From assembly GCF_964204865.1 (NCBI RefSeq), contig NC_135258.1:10283001-10347000 (forward strand): 64,000 nt of DNA, read 5' to 3'. Origin of the DNA: Styela clava (taxonomy: Eukaryota > Chordata > Ascidiacea > Stolidobranchia > Styelidae). Every line of letters starts with the position of its first letter. Positions within the stretch are counted from its first letter, which is position 1. This document shows, in pieces, positions 38,101-48,649 of the stretch. The position numbers and the translations under genes are program-made. The notes under the pieces are model-generated. The model was given only the letters and a program-made list of their open reading frames with translations. It did not search any database and was not told the DNA's origin.

Positions 38101-41100
38101 CCTGCCGTAACGTCTCTTAAAAGCGCTTCAACGGAAGGTACATTACTGTCATTTTTTCTAGAGTTTTTATATAGAATTCTCATTCGTTCACGATAAGATA
38201 AATTAGAATTAAATGTTGATTTATCATTGTTTGTTAGTGGCGTAGAATCAGGCTCGTCATCATTACGTTCACCATTCATGTGCTCGTATTTTCTAAAGTT
38301 TGACAGATGACTGATTTTACCTTTAACTTCTGTGACTTCTTGAACATTTTCTTGTTCTCCGATTGGTGTGGCACTGCTATGTAAACTTTTACTTTCCATT
38401 TGCCACTCTGGCATTACAGATTTTTGATTGCTGTCAGGAGTTATGTCCGCAGTTGTCATACTTGCCTCTGTGTCTGGACCTGATAGAAAGAGTCAGTTAT
38501 TAAAATTATTACCACAGGAAGACATATAAATTCAATTTCAATTTTTGCATTCAAATGGGTCGCAGAATTGTCCAAAATGAATCCAAATATTAAAATGAGT
38601 AGAAAGTAATTATATTCAATATTTCCTGGAATAATCTACAAAAAAGTTTCATTTGAAAAATTATTATTTTGAGCTGCTGAAATCTCGCAATTTAACAAAA
38701 AATGCCTTCATTTTATTCCGTGAAAACATTGAAAAACTGCGAAATAAACCCTTATTCATATTAACTTTCATGTATACTAACTCATTGAATACACATTGTC
38801 TTCATTTTTTCTCCGACCCAACAAAATTTTAGAATCTTTTTATGTTTCATATTTAAAATGTAGTAGAATATGTGATAGGAAGCATAGCAAGTCATAGATA
38901 ACACACTGAAAGCTAATAACCAGTTAACAGTATAATATATACATACTTCTGAATGAGGAATCATTAACTCTGTAACTTCCTTGATCTTCAGTGTATGTTG
39001 AACTTGATGGCGTTGTTACATTGCTATTTGTTGTATTGTTCTGTGTTGAAAAAAATATTCATATAACAAATAATGAAATTATTTCATTGAAATACAGAAA
39101 ATTTTTTTCTCTTTAAATATGACAAAATGATGGTTAGTTTGTACTTTCAGGCCCGAAAAATTTATGAGGCATTATTCATACACACGATGAAATCAACACT
39201 GGTCATTCTCAATATTATATAGATAGTCATAAGCAAATTAAGTAGCTTAAAAATGGCCAGCAAAAAAAGATTTGCACTGACAAACTATTTTCAAAGCCTA
39301 TTATCCGTACTTGAGTAATTGTCATGTCTTGCAAGTTCAGCTCCGGTTTTGAATTTTTGGCTTCATTGACAGCACTTGCTTGAGTCGGAGCATAATGATG
39401 CGTCCTCCTACGGCTCGTTGTACGAACAAAATTAGTTCTTCGAAAATTGCTATTTCGTACTAACTCCAATAATTCCTTTTGAGTTTTACCACTGGAATAG
39501 AAGTTATAATCAATAAAAATAAGTGTACTGCTTAAATACAACTTGGAAGTATGATAAAACAAAACACAGCTTAAATGACAATGAATTGTAGCTCACACGA
39601 GCCATTGAAAATCTAATTCAAAATGGAATAAACGAATAATATAAAGAATTATGAAATTAAAATAGTTCTCCATTTACTACACATTTATTTTCAAAATAAT
39701 GTCGGCCAATTTAGCAGCTCTCTGCAAATATTCCCACATTTTAAACTATCAAGTGTTTAACTTCAAAAGAGGTAGTTCATTTAAAGGGTTACTTGTAATG
39801 GAATGAAGAGCCTCTCGACAAGAGCACAGGCTTAGGCTTTATCTTCGGTCGAACTTCTAGTCGAAAGAAAGCGTGATGTTCAATGCATAATTTCCAAAAG
39901 TTTTTGCAGGCGTCTCGGCTCTTCATTACAAATACTAGTATGTTCCCGTATCCTTTTCGCCCACTGGGTTGCTAAATATCCACATAATAGGTGAATGAAA
40001 ATAGATTAAAAAACGAGACAAATATAAAAAAAAATAAAGGCATACATAAATAAAAAGAGAACAATATATATCCAAATCCGAATATCCAATTAAATTTATT
40101 TAATACAAAGTAGTTTTCTTTTTTCTAATAGTTCTTATTAATAGAATGAAAGTTAGTGCCTAATTGCTTATGTCCAGCTAATAGCCATTCCAAAGCACAT
40201 GGCATGTCACAAACCAAAAAATATCCAGATATATCACAATAATGAATGATCACAAAAAATATTGGCATAATACAGGATATAACGCATCATCAGTATTCCC
40301 CCAATAAGGAAATCCATTGATTTCCTTTACAGTATAGGAAAGTAATGAATTGCCTCAATTGCCTGATTGAGTAATATGAAGGAAAATATAAGACTTATTA
40401 ACCTATATAATATTTAACCAATAATAAAATAAATCTGAAAGGAATGCTAGCATAATAGTCTTACCACTGGATCATTCAGCAGTTTTAAAAGAAATCGTTT
40501 CCTCTTGAAGCTCATTTTCCTCATTCTGGACCAATTGAAATTATTGATTCGCTTTATCCCCTGATAAATGATAGGCATTAAAATAGCAATTGGAATTGAT
40601 TGTAACAGGATCTTGTAACATTATTAATCAGTAAAAATGTAGCCGAATTGTCACTGGTGAATGACAAAATCAAGTTTGTTTACCTGGAATACAGTGACAC
40701 CGGCATGAGAAACACCCAATTTTATTTCTGCGTTTTGAGCATCTAAAGCAGGATACAATCTTACGCCATACATTTCTAATCTTCGAGCAACATCTAAAAG
40801 ACTGTAATCAGCTTCATCTGGTTTCTTTCCTCTGTAAACACAACTCAACATTTAACTCGACTATTCTACAGGTAAATTTATAGTGCCGAACAGCAATAGA
40901 CACTCACATTAAATTCCTGTGGAGTTGAGAAATTTTTTGCAAATGCTGAGGTGAAGGGTTTGGAAAGATTTTCATGTCGTTTAAGTACGAACCATCCGAA
41001 CACTCTGCGGCATTCCAGTCCCCGAATTCCGCTAAAATAAAATTGTATAAATAATATTATTTGTCCAATTGAAATAAACTCCCAGAAGTTGTAAGAGATA

Positions 41101-42759
41101 GTGAGTTGTGAACAAAAATACAAAGTGGCATTATTAAATATTACTATGGTGTTACCGGTATTCAAACTCGGGCAAAAGTCTGAGATTGTGTATAAATTTT
41201 GCATGTATGTTTTTTGTCAGATGAATTGATTCAGAAAGTTAGAGCAATACTACTACTATAAACTATTTTCCCAAAAAATTCATGAATAAAAAAAATAATT
41301 GAAAAATATATAAAGTACTAAGTAATATATAAAATGTAAGAGTTTGTCATTCCAAAGTCAAAAACTATTAGAATGACCAAATTTTATTATATCGATTTAG
41401 CATATTAAAAACAAAAATTCTAAAAATACCTTGTACTATATATGATGCAATCTCTAGGGCAGTGTTCTCCGCACATTGTAAAGTTCCGTTGTTCACATCT
41501 CGTTTGATTTGGAGAGCAAAGAGATATCGAGTATACTCATCTTGCATTTGACTCGGATCAGGTGTAAAAAACTTTACACCAAAACTAAGTACTGTGCTCT
41601 CAAGTTCTGAATAAGAAGTTCATATTCAAGTTCAGATTTAGAATTTATTTGGTAACACTTGTCATTAGGGTAGGCTATGTATTACATAAATACTACTACA
41701 AGTTTTGAAGATTGAGAGTATAGGTTCATACCATTGATATCAATTGTTGAGAGCAATCATAAATCCAAACTATGATCTGACTAAACTGACAATATAGAAG
41801 TTCACTCAACAAAACCGTACACTGTTCAGCATTTCAATAAATTATAATGACCATATCATGCTAAAATATTTTATAAATTGATAATAATTCTTAACATATA
41901 CATAAAATTCTAAGGAATGCCGTACTTCTAAAAATAAACAATTATTTTAACAGCAATTTACTTTTAATTTGTCTTCCAATTTCACGAAGCGGATCAAGAA
42001 ATGTCAATCCATCACCATTATCATACGATGCACCAAAATAATCAGATTCCAGAACATCCAGGTCTTTCATAATGGCTTGCAATAGCACACTTCCACAACT
42101 CGATGGCTGCAAAATAGAAATAAAAATTGGAACTTTGTGTCAAATGTGATTGAAAATGTAATGAGCGTGATGGACTAGTGGTTAATTAAGAGCATTAAAC
42201 TGTGTTGGAATAGCAGGTTTGGTTCTCTGGTTCAAATCACATGTACACTCAGGAGGTAATAAATAGGGTAGGCCTCGCCTGTCCAATGCCAAACCGTGAA
42301 AGTTCCGGTCCTACCAAAAATAATAGCTCAATAAGCGTCAAATTAAAATATTTACCATTGATCGCTTATCTGTAACGATAGATAATTTTAGTTTATCGCG
42401 TACTACATATTTTTCATATTAAAGTTACAAATTGAGTAACTATACTGTGATATATAGATCACAGTGATAATGTATTATGATATAATTCACCAAAATCAAT
42501 TATTGTATTGATATTATTAAAGATTTTTTTAATAACAAGTTATACTGTAGATAATCGTTTGAGACGATCGTAGCAAATTCATTGCGGCCACCTCACCAAT
42601 GTAAATACTGTTCCAATCGAAAAGACTTAAATTCCTACCAAACTGTGGCTGTTTCTACACAAGGATATATAGGCTAATATTTCTATTGCTTACCTTCACT
42701 TCATATGAGTTGATGGAATCATCCAGCATTTTCACCTGAATTGTTGTTGATGAAGGCAT
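17152..42759 (-). CDS. FARP: FARP-type RhoGEF (FERM, DH and two PH domains), 22 coding exons
   Basis: Exons (minus strand): 42759-42694, 42106-41962, 41606-41430, 41031-40908, 40831-40684, 40560-40465, 39971-39793, 39491-39311, 39040-38947, 38479-37389, 31109-31040, 30948-30758, 30173-30081, 29398-29150, 27346-27160, 24917-24730, 21373-21215, 20638-20452, 19837-19662, 19134-19027, 18204-18053, 17233-17152. All phases agree, giving 1380 residues with a stop at 17152-17154. The order matches vertebrate FARP1/FARP2: FERM and FERM-adjacent region, linker, DH, PH1, PH2. Near-identity includes [11 protein letters not shown] and [17 protein letters not shown] in PH2. FARPs activate Rac-type GTPases at the plasma membrane. 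Weak points are the exon 10 donor (TCA|GTGATA) and a possible missing short exon in DH between 29150 and 27346. The linker is about 330 residues longer than in vertebrates. Introns are rich in MITEs. Confidence 0.93.
17350..17577 (+). mobile_element. tRNA-derived SINE (family A), copy 2, in FARP last intron
   Basis: An A-box-like stretch (GTGTGGCGCATCATGCTAAG) and a B-box-like GGGTTCGCATACCC are followed by GACATGGAATGGTAACTGAA, GTGGTTCTCCATATGATTGA and GCCGTCTTATTGGCT. The same ordered blocks occur at 11247-11445. It lies downstream of the FARP exon at 18053 and before the last exon (17233). Confidence 0.75.
17924..18033. mobile_element. 110-bp palindromic MITE next to a FARP splice donor
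   Basis: The arms CTCCTGAAGTATGCGCACCA and TGGTGCGCATACTTCAGGAG are exact inverted repeats around a short centre with CAGGTT units. The flanks carry a perfect 8-bp duplication, AAAAAATT, at 17916-17923 and 18034-18041. The insertion lies in the FARP intron after exon 18204-18053; its duplication starts about 11 bp past the donor. It is hAT-like by target-site length. Confidence 0.9.
20189..20404. mobile_element. 216-bp hAT-like MITE in FARP intron
   Basis: A perfect 8-bp duplication, TAGGCCAT, flanks the element (20181-20188 and 20405-20412). The right end, GGTTGAGGACCACTGCGC, is the hAT-type terminus. The left end, GGCTCACTACTGAACC, is a diverged inverted match. It ends 48 bp from the PH1 exon at 20452. 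Confidence 0.78.
20452..21373 (-). other. FARP PH1 domain exons
   Basis: Exons 21373-21215 and 20638-20452 encode the first PH domain, directly after DH. Diagnostic strings are [40 protein letters not shown] and [17 protein letters not shown], then the C-terminal helix [14 protein letters not shown]. The [12 protein letters not shown] segment is almost unchanged from vertebrate FARP (recalled). Confidence 0.95.
21498..21711. mobile_element. 214-bp hAT-like MITE (family B), copy 1
   Basis: A perfect 8-bp duplication, CAAATAAA, flanks it at 21490-21497 and 21712-21719. The ends are CTCCAGAAGTATGTGTACC and GGTACACATACTAAGAGAG. Its inside matches, in reverse orientation, the element at 29524-29736 (CACTTGGCTAATACA, CTAAAATAAGGAAAATCAG) and the truncated copy at 24068. 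It lies in the FARP intron upstream of the PH1 exon. Confidence 0.9.
22214..22228. repeat. (GA)n microsatellite
   Basis: A short uninterrupted AG run inside a FARP intron. Confidence 0.8.
22382..22404. repeat. (AT)n microsatellite
   Basis: A pure AT dinucleotide run of about 23 bp inside a FARP intron. Confidence 0.9.
22771..23046. mobile_element. 276-bp hAT-like MITE with TGTGCGCG-rich ends
   Basis: The termini CAATGTTCCCTCTAA and TTAGAGGGAACACTG are inverted repeats. The flanks CCCCCTGG (22763-22770) and CCCACTGG (23047-23054) match in 7 of 8 positions. The subterminal regions are unusually rich in GTGTGCGCG and CGCGCACAC, standing out against the AT-rich intron. No coding capacity is seen. 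Confidence 0.85.
23136..23425. mobile_element. Probable degraded hAT-like MITE
   Basis: The left end CAGTGGCTCTCAAA and right end GAAGAACCACTG are partial inverted repeats. GTGAGGCGTAG follows on the left and GGGGCGCAGC lies near the right end. The flanks show no clear duplication, so this call rests on the termini alone. Confidence 0.5.
24068..24230. mobile_element. Truncated family B MITE, copy 3
   Basis: It starts GGTACTCCCGTAGTGTG and continues through TTTATTCCGATTTTCCTTA and GTTAGCCAGGTGAATATACC, as in the copy at 29524. It then ends in a duplicated GTTTCAGTCCCTTCACA and lacks the other terminus. Confidence 0.75.
26290..26508. mobile_element. MITE with GTTTCCCCGAAAATAAG termini
   Basis: The ends ACCGTGTTTCCCCGAAAATA and TATTTTCGGGGAAACATGGT are imperfect inverted repeats about 220 bp apart. 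Internal copies of AAAATAAGCCCTGGTG-type sequence are also present. Flanking TA dinucleotides suggest, but do not prove, a Tc1/mariner-like target. I recall similar termini as widespread in animal genomes (not checked). Confidence 0.75.
29524..29736. mobile_element. 213-bp hAT-like MITE (family B), copy 2
   Basis: The ends GGTACTCCCGTAGTGTGTGT and GGTACACATACTTCTAGAG are inverted repeats. The flanks CTGTTCGA (29516-29523) and CTATTCGA (29737-29744) match in 7 of 8 positions. The body matches the copy at 21498-21711 in opposite orientation. It lies in the FARP intron before the exon ending at 29398. Confidence 0.87.
30758..31109 (-). other. FARP linker exons 11-12
   Basis: Exons 31109-31040 and 30948-30758 encode a polar linker ([28 protein letters not shown]) just before the DH domain. 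Their splice phases (0-1 and 1-0) fit both neighbours. The PPALPAK stretch could bind an SH3 domain (inference). There is no similarity to the vertebrate linker beyond low complexity. Confidence 0.75.
31110..37388. other. Large FARP intron (6.3 kb)
   Basis: AT-rich intron between exons 10 and 11, the longest in the gene. Apart from the 33-bp tandem repeat at 33002-33099 I see no transposon ends, RNA gene or coding exon. The open frame at 33599-33859 has no family resemblance. Confidence 0.6.
33002..33099. repeat. 33-bp tandem repeat, three copies
   Basis: The unit GATTTGTTACATTTGTCTGG plus GTTAGTT and a variable GAAAGA/GCAAGA spacer occurs three times head to tail. The first copy is slightly diverged. 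It lies inside the large FARP intron. Confidence 0.9.
37389..38479 (-). other. FARP exon 10: 1.1-kb linker exon
   Basis: This single exon encodes about 364 residues between the FERM-adjacent region and DH. It is acidic, Ser/Asn-rich and predicted disordered by eye, with [11 protein letters not shown] and [11 protein letters not shown] (SH3-like proline motifs). It ends in [21 protein letters not shown]. Reading through its weak donor gives seven more residues and a TAA at 37368, which would yield a FERM-only protein. The exon accounts for the extra length of this FARP over the vertebrate protein. Confidence 0.85.
40102..40186. repeat. Interspersed repeat (family C), copy 1
   Basis: A segment from AATACAAAGTAGTTTTC through GTTAGTGCCTAATTGCTTAT to GTCCAGCTAATAG is repeated at 43255-43337. 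The last 40 bp differ at only two or three positions. It lies in a FARP intron; boundaries and class are unknown. Confidence 0.75.
42161..42352 (+). mobile_element. tRNA-derived SINE (family D) in FARP first intron
   Basis: An A-box-like ATGGACTAGTGGTTAATTAA is followed about 40 bp later by a B-box-like GGTTCAAATCAC. Then comes a non-tRNA body (GTAGGCCTCGCCTGTCCAAT, AAAGTTCCGGTCCTACC). Its sequence differs from the family A SINEs. The 3' end was not resolved exactly. Confidence 0.65.
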
Positions 42760-43254
42760 GCTTGTGGATGGAGTGCAGTACGATGTTGACAATAAATAAA
42801 AATTAAAATAAATAACAACTACACCATAACCGCTACTGTATTAAATTGAGGACTTCGATTAATTTAAGTTATGTTGTCTGAATAATAAATACACAAAAAA
42901 TAGTGAATATTAATAAGTAGCCTACATTTTAAAGCCATGAACTAAAACTGTTGTTGATGCCGTTGGTATGAATTAAAAATAGCCTGGATGGTCCGCAGAA
43001 ACCTAAATGATATACCTAATCCACAACAACATCAATGAATAGGGGATTAATGCGAATATTTTACACATCTCATAATACTGACAACTCGGACATATATATG
43101 TATAAAATGTAATTTTTAAGTAAGAATTTAAAATTCACATTTAGACATGACAGTAAGTAATATTATAATACTTCGCAAATGTAGTATCGCTATCATAATA
43201 TAGTCAGTATAAATATAAAACAGTTGGAGCACAACAATTTAAAAGTTACAGTTT

Positions 43255-43337
43255 AATACAGAGTAGTTTACAATTTTCAAATAGTTCCCAATAGCAATGA
43301 AAATTAGTGCCTAATTGCTTATGTCCAGCTCATAGAG
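43255..43337. repeat. Interspersed repeat (family C), copy 2
   Basis: Second copy of the segment at 40102-40186, in the same orientation. It carries AATTAGTGCCTAATTGCTTA and GTCCAGCTCATAG. It lies upstream of the first FARP coding exon. Confidence 0.75.
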
Positions 43338-44310
43338 TCATAGATTTTTGGTCGTAATACATAAACAATGCCACCTTGGTTGTAAGGTTGCTCTCTTGAC
43401 AACAGACTCCAATTAATTTTGAGTATATTCTAACACAGTATTGTAACATAACCAACATTACGGAACTGTGCAGTTGAAAAATATAATTTAGTTTACGATA
43501 TGACTACATGATTACAGAAAATTTCAGACGTATAGTCACAATATCTACTTGTCCACATGATAAAGAGTTGATAGTTTATTCAATGTCGCGCAGCTACTAG
43601 CAGTTTAATAGTTCACATAAAAAATTGAAGCCACTCATTTGAATTTTTTTTCTTTTTGAGTCTGGGATTAATTTGTTTCTAGTAAAACTGCGCTCTTGGG
43701 TTGAACTTCTTTCTAATAAGTCTTATACTAATCTCTTCGAAATTTTCTTGGTGAGGAATGAAGAAATAATTATTCATTGCAACACTAACTAAAATAAACA
43801 AATGTATTGGAAAACACATAGTTTATTGATTTAAGCGCCTCAAGGCATAGATTATGTGGTTTAGGTTTTATTAGCACATCAGGAGAGTACACAAAAATAT
43901 AATATTAAACAACTGAAATCTAGAGAGTTTTTTTCGGTCTAGCAATCGACACAGCAATAATGGCAAATTGAAGTTACATATTTTTTAATATTTATTATGG
44001 TTGTAATTATTCACTTATTAAAATTAATGTTTTTGATAACATCATTGTAACGTAAAGGCAAATTTACAAGATGTCATATAATAATGTAATACTAGAAGAT
44101 TATCTGAAACAGCATGATCTGGTATCATTTCTCGGTTGTAAACCTAATAATGTTTGATGATTAGACTAGGCAGTAATAGTAAATAAGTATATACAGATTT
44201 ACCAAAAAATATTTGATTGATAAACAATTTCAGAATTTGTGTCTAATGCCTACTCACAGACTCAACTAGTTTAAAAGGATTGAAATTAGGTCCGTGACAC
44301 AAGCATAGTG

Positions 44311-44768
44311 CATGTATGGGGTCTCATGTAGTTTCGTACCTAACATACTTCTAGTGGGCGTAGCATGATAATTTTTTCACGTATCAATCCTAACCCCCAC
44401 CTGACTACACCATCCAAAAATTACGTCATTACGACGTCACAGAGACGTAACAGAGCTCTTCAAACTATACGAACTGCCATCCAAGACGCGCAAACGAGCA
44501 CCCGAAATCGAACAGTTATTTCTCTCATTTTCTCGTCGCAACGATTCCAATAGGAGAGAGACCGATAACGTCAGTCAGTTCTTTATCGTCGGCGCCAATG
44601 CCATTTCGGTCGATCGTGCGTATATTTGGCAAGCTCTATGACGTGATTGTGATGTCGTAGTGATTTAATTTTTGGATTGCGTAATCAGATGGGGGTTAGG
44701 ATTGACATATCAAAAAATTGTTAGGCTACGCCCACTAGAAGTACGTTAGGTATGAAACCCCATGTATG
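44311..44768. mobile_element. Long-TIR (about 100 bp) non-autonomous element
   Basis: Arms read inward from CCTAACATACTTCTAGTGGG (44339) on the left and CCCACTAGAAGTACGTTAGG (ends 44750) on the right. Both continue with GCGTAGC, a TTTTTT tract, CAATCCTAACCCCCA and a CGTCAT/ATGTCGT block. Weaker symmetry extends outward to about 44311 and 44768. Arms of about 100 bp around a 200-bp centre suggest a Mutator-like or foldback element. No clear target duplication was found. Confidence 0.75.
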
Positions 44769-46889
44769 ATACTGTGATAACATCAGAACATACTGACATA
44801 GTGTTACAAAATGTTAAATATTTGCGTGTAAGCAAATATTCCCCTTGGGACCGTGTAATGACTTTGATTGCCTATGCCAGTAGCCTATGCTTCTATGGTA
44901 GCGGAGTAAGGCATTTGTTACATTCTGGTCATTGAAACTCATAAAAATGCTGCATTTCGATGGTTCGCATAGAATTTCTGCATGTTCTGAGTGATAACAG
45001 GATAAATGATAGCCATAAAACTGTAACTGTTTAGGCTATTTCATATTCTGATATTACAGTATTATGGAGCAAATACCGCAATAGTTATCACTAAAAATGG
45101 CTAACACTGTAATGGTAATTTTGGGCAGTCTGGTGAAAAGAGTCACTAATTTCAGAATTCACAAGGATCTACAAACCTAAAAATTAAATATATTACTGAA
45201 TCTGTATAAACTGGTCTACTACCAGACTACACTAACAGACTGAGTTACAGATGATGTTTGAATGTTGCCTGTGGTATGAAAAAAGCCATAAAATGTCTCC
45301 TAATGCCTGAATGCTGTAATGTCTATTGGCACTCTGGCCAAACTGCTTATTCACCTTTCTTTCCACAAGAACTAAGAGTGGTTGCGGACTTCGTTCTTGC
45401 ATTTGCAATACCGTAGCCTACCGTACCTAAATTCATTTTTCAAGTTAACGTCAACACTTGCTAATAGATAATTCGTGTTTTACACTCGCCCTGAAACTGT
45501 AAAATAAATTCATTTAATCACGCACACATAAGATTGTACGACCAACCGCGACGCCACTACGACGGAAAAGCCGCCGGAAACAGTAAAAGTAAAATCGCAC
45601 AACCTCGATTACCAGTAGCGTAAAGAGGACATCGTGCCCGAGGGTGTGATAAAGAGAAAGAGGGAGCTGTTCATAGCGGGGGCGTTGTCACTTCTTTTTT
45701 TATCTTTCAATTATTACACGTTCGCTTTGTCTGAAAAATGCCGATGCGGCCGTCGGGTGACAACTCGCGGCGGTTTATGTAGAACTTCTGCCCAGAATTG
45801 AAAAATTCCCGTATGGAAATCTGAACCGAAGAAGTGAAGAGTGTTCTTGTTGGACACGTCAGTGGACATAACGATCGTTTTGCATTTTATGCTGGCACTC
45901 TTCTTCTCTTTGTTGTTCTTGTTCTTTGACACGCTTTTAAAAAGTCGCTTTTCTCTTTGATTACTGGACCAATTGCTCTGAAATTCTCAGTGGTTGAAAA
46001 TAAAATTATTCTTCAAAAGGCTATTACTTTCATTCATTTCAAACGTGTCCATATATTTGAGCATAGCTCTCTTGTTTTATTTTTCATTGTTTTAGGCTAA
46101 GCAAATACAAAGTATTCATATGGATCATTTTGCTCAACCGTCGTTGCATAATAGTTGTTGTTGCTTAGTAGCATATCGCTATCAAGCCTGCCTATAACAG
46201 TTTTATATTGTATAAAAAAAAACACCAGCCCGGGTGATCTCGCATGTATGTCTTGGAGACATGGACGAGTCAGCCTTCGCACTATCATTGGTCATTGTCT
46301 TTCAGTTCGGAGCAGACGATAAAGAGACTTGCTTGCTATGATTATGGCTGGCCCCAACGTTATCATGTCGGAAATGTGATATATAATTCCACGACGAGAA
46401 TGGTATAGGTCTTCTTCTTTTATTTATACTAAGTCGACAATTTACCAAAATATTTGCATGAATGGCCTTGTCCAAATAAATGCATTTTGTATACACCAAA
46501 AAGCTGTATTGTTTTGATGATCCAACCCGTGCTTCTGATTATATAGCACTAGAATGTGTATGTTATAATGGAACTCTACCCTTGTTCAAATTCATGTTCA
46601 TGCATTAACATGAACATTCTGTATTAACTTACCTTCACTCATAAGTATACAAGTTACCCAGATAAATCGTATCTTAGACTAGAGTACCTGGGCTCCACTG
46701 AGCAGTTTATATTTTTTGAAATTAAAATTCAATACCGACTGAAAAATCCGACTGGCGAATTCGGTTAGTTGAAAGAACCGTGTACCATAGTTTCGCTTTG
46801 ATAAGAAAAATGGTGAAAATATGTAAATATTGTATATAGTAAACAAACATGAGAGGTATTAATAGATTGACACCGAACCTAGTATTTAT

Positions 46890-47075
46890 TTTTTATGCTT
46901 ATTTAATTGAATTGGGTGGCAACTGACTCTGATGACCTCCAAAGGTCGTATCGTTGATTCCCAGTCATGTACCGGAAACATCTGTTTATTTATTTTGTAT
47001 ATATATATATGTATGTATGTATATATTGTTTTCTTGGTTTGACAAAATGAAATAACCCTCTCTCTCTCTCTCTCT
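46890..47075. repeat. Retroposon-like repeat ending in (CT)n, copy 1
   Basis: A TGACCTCCAAAGGTC block at the start is followed by an AT-rich part and ATGAAATAACCCTCTCTCTC at the end. The repeat at 51440-51655 has the same order: TGACCTACAAAGGTC, then GGAAATAAAATCTCTCTC. A shared 3' dinucleotide tail is usual for some SINEs/LINEs. The class is uncertain. Confidence 0.45.
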
Positions 47076-48649
47076 TCGGCAAATTCTCTGGCACACGATA
47101 TATATAACAAAAATCATAAATATTTTGAAGGCATATCGACCAAGGATTTCTCTCTGTGAAAATTCTTTGCACCCATTGTTTATTATGTCATATATTAGCT
47201 ATAAAACAGAAACACATTTCACAATCTTGTTATCTAACACATTGGTTTAGATATATCTTTATATTTTGCACGGTATACAAGAAACGTCACGGTATATGAG
47301 TAGAATTGACTTAGTGTGGTATTACCCTACAACATAAATATGCGATATAAAGGAACTATGCATTTACGCAATCCCTCAGAAACAACGTAATTCGTTAGTA
47401 ACCCTGAAAGTTGTAGCACCTTCGTATACCTGTGTACATTTTCATCCACACATATATATGAATGGTTGGAACGAAACCCCCACAATACCTTTTTTTGCAC
47501 CTCAGAGCGCTTGGAAATATATCTTAAGCAGGCAACGATTAGTATTAATTAGGGACAATAGCAATATTCTCAAAATTATTGTGTGAGATTTTGACAATTT
47601 TTAACACAGTCCAATAAATAAATAGGTACCACTTGTAACATAGAAAATTGACTGGAAGCTAGAGACCTGACCATTTGTATCCTTTATTATGATGACGGAA
47701 GTTGGAAAAATGAAGACAAAGAAACAAAGGCCCATTGTCCATAAGCTATGTTCGGGAGAAATTACATTAACGATTTCCATGAATTATAGATACATCTTTT
47801 GTGTTATTTTTCATTCATTTTTTTCTGAAAATCGCCTGTTATATATATATATATACTCGAAGTGGTCATTAACTACATGTAATGTTATAAAAGTGTCTGG
47901 ATCTGTCAACACACGGCACAGCCAGCCTGCTATTCCAGCTGGACAATAAGATTCAAGATATGGATTATAAAACATCATTTTATTTGGTAAGTAGGTTTTT
48001 GTTCCTGCTGAAAATTTAAACGTATTTGTGTATTTCGAATTTAAGTTTTTGTTAGTTGATTTGATTGAGTATAAGAAATTAATTTCGCTATCTGATAAAT
48101 TATTTGTATATTATTTGTTATTACTCATAAACACTTCGCAAACAAGTATGTTACACCTAAGCCATTTAATATTCGCCGATGCCAATTATCTATTATCTGA
48201 TGGCTTTTGACAAAAATATTCAACACCCAACTTACGGAATTTATTGTCATGTATTATAATATATAGGATTGAAAATTTAGTAAAACTTGATAGCTTTGTC
48301 TAGATTAAAATTTGAAAGACCAAAATCCACTAAGAAGTCAAACTATCAATATTTTTGAGTAGTTTTTTCATTTCAGCCAATTTGCCTATCACGTTCATTA
48401 ATATAGTAAGCGTATTATATCTGATAATATGATTGGGTGCCTCAATTTAAAGACTCACTGCATAGCTCATTGGTACAAATCAGTGATTCCGTCAACACAA
48501 TAAAGACGTTCTCGTCTGTCAACGAAATCTCTAGGTTCCCACATGAACTTCCACTTCGTAGACGCACTCAAATTCGAAGTCAGCGTCTATTATCTACTGA
48601 CATATATATTACAAGCAAAAGTCTCTATATAGCTCAGTCTAAAGTCGAA

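Larger units (their letters stand above)
39793..42759 (-). other. FARP FERM and FERM-adjacent exons
   Basis: Exons 1-7 encode the FERM domain. Landmarks are [15 protein letters not shown] (F1 start), [20 protein letters not shown] (F1-F2 boundary), [36 protein letters not shown] (F3) and [14 protein letters not shown], followed by [15 protein letters not shown] of the FERM-adjacent region. FERM domains bind phosphoinositides and membrane-protein tails. The order and spacing match vertebrate FARP (recalled). The start ATG at 42759 leaves only 22 residues in the first coding exon, so an upstream non-coding exon is expected. Confidence 0.93.
42760..48649. other. Intergenic region between divergent FARP and lectin genes
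   Basis: FARP is transcribed leftwards and the lectin gene rightwards, so this 5.9-kb stretch should hold both promoters and non-coding first exons. A locally GC-richer patch (about 45540-45780, with several CG dinucleotides) is a candidate FARP promoter/5' UTR; this is inference from composition only. Repeats at 43255, 44311 and 46890 are listed separately. No coding exon was supported. Confidence 0.5.
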
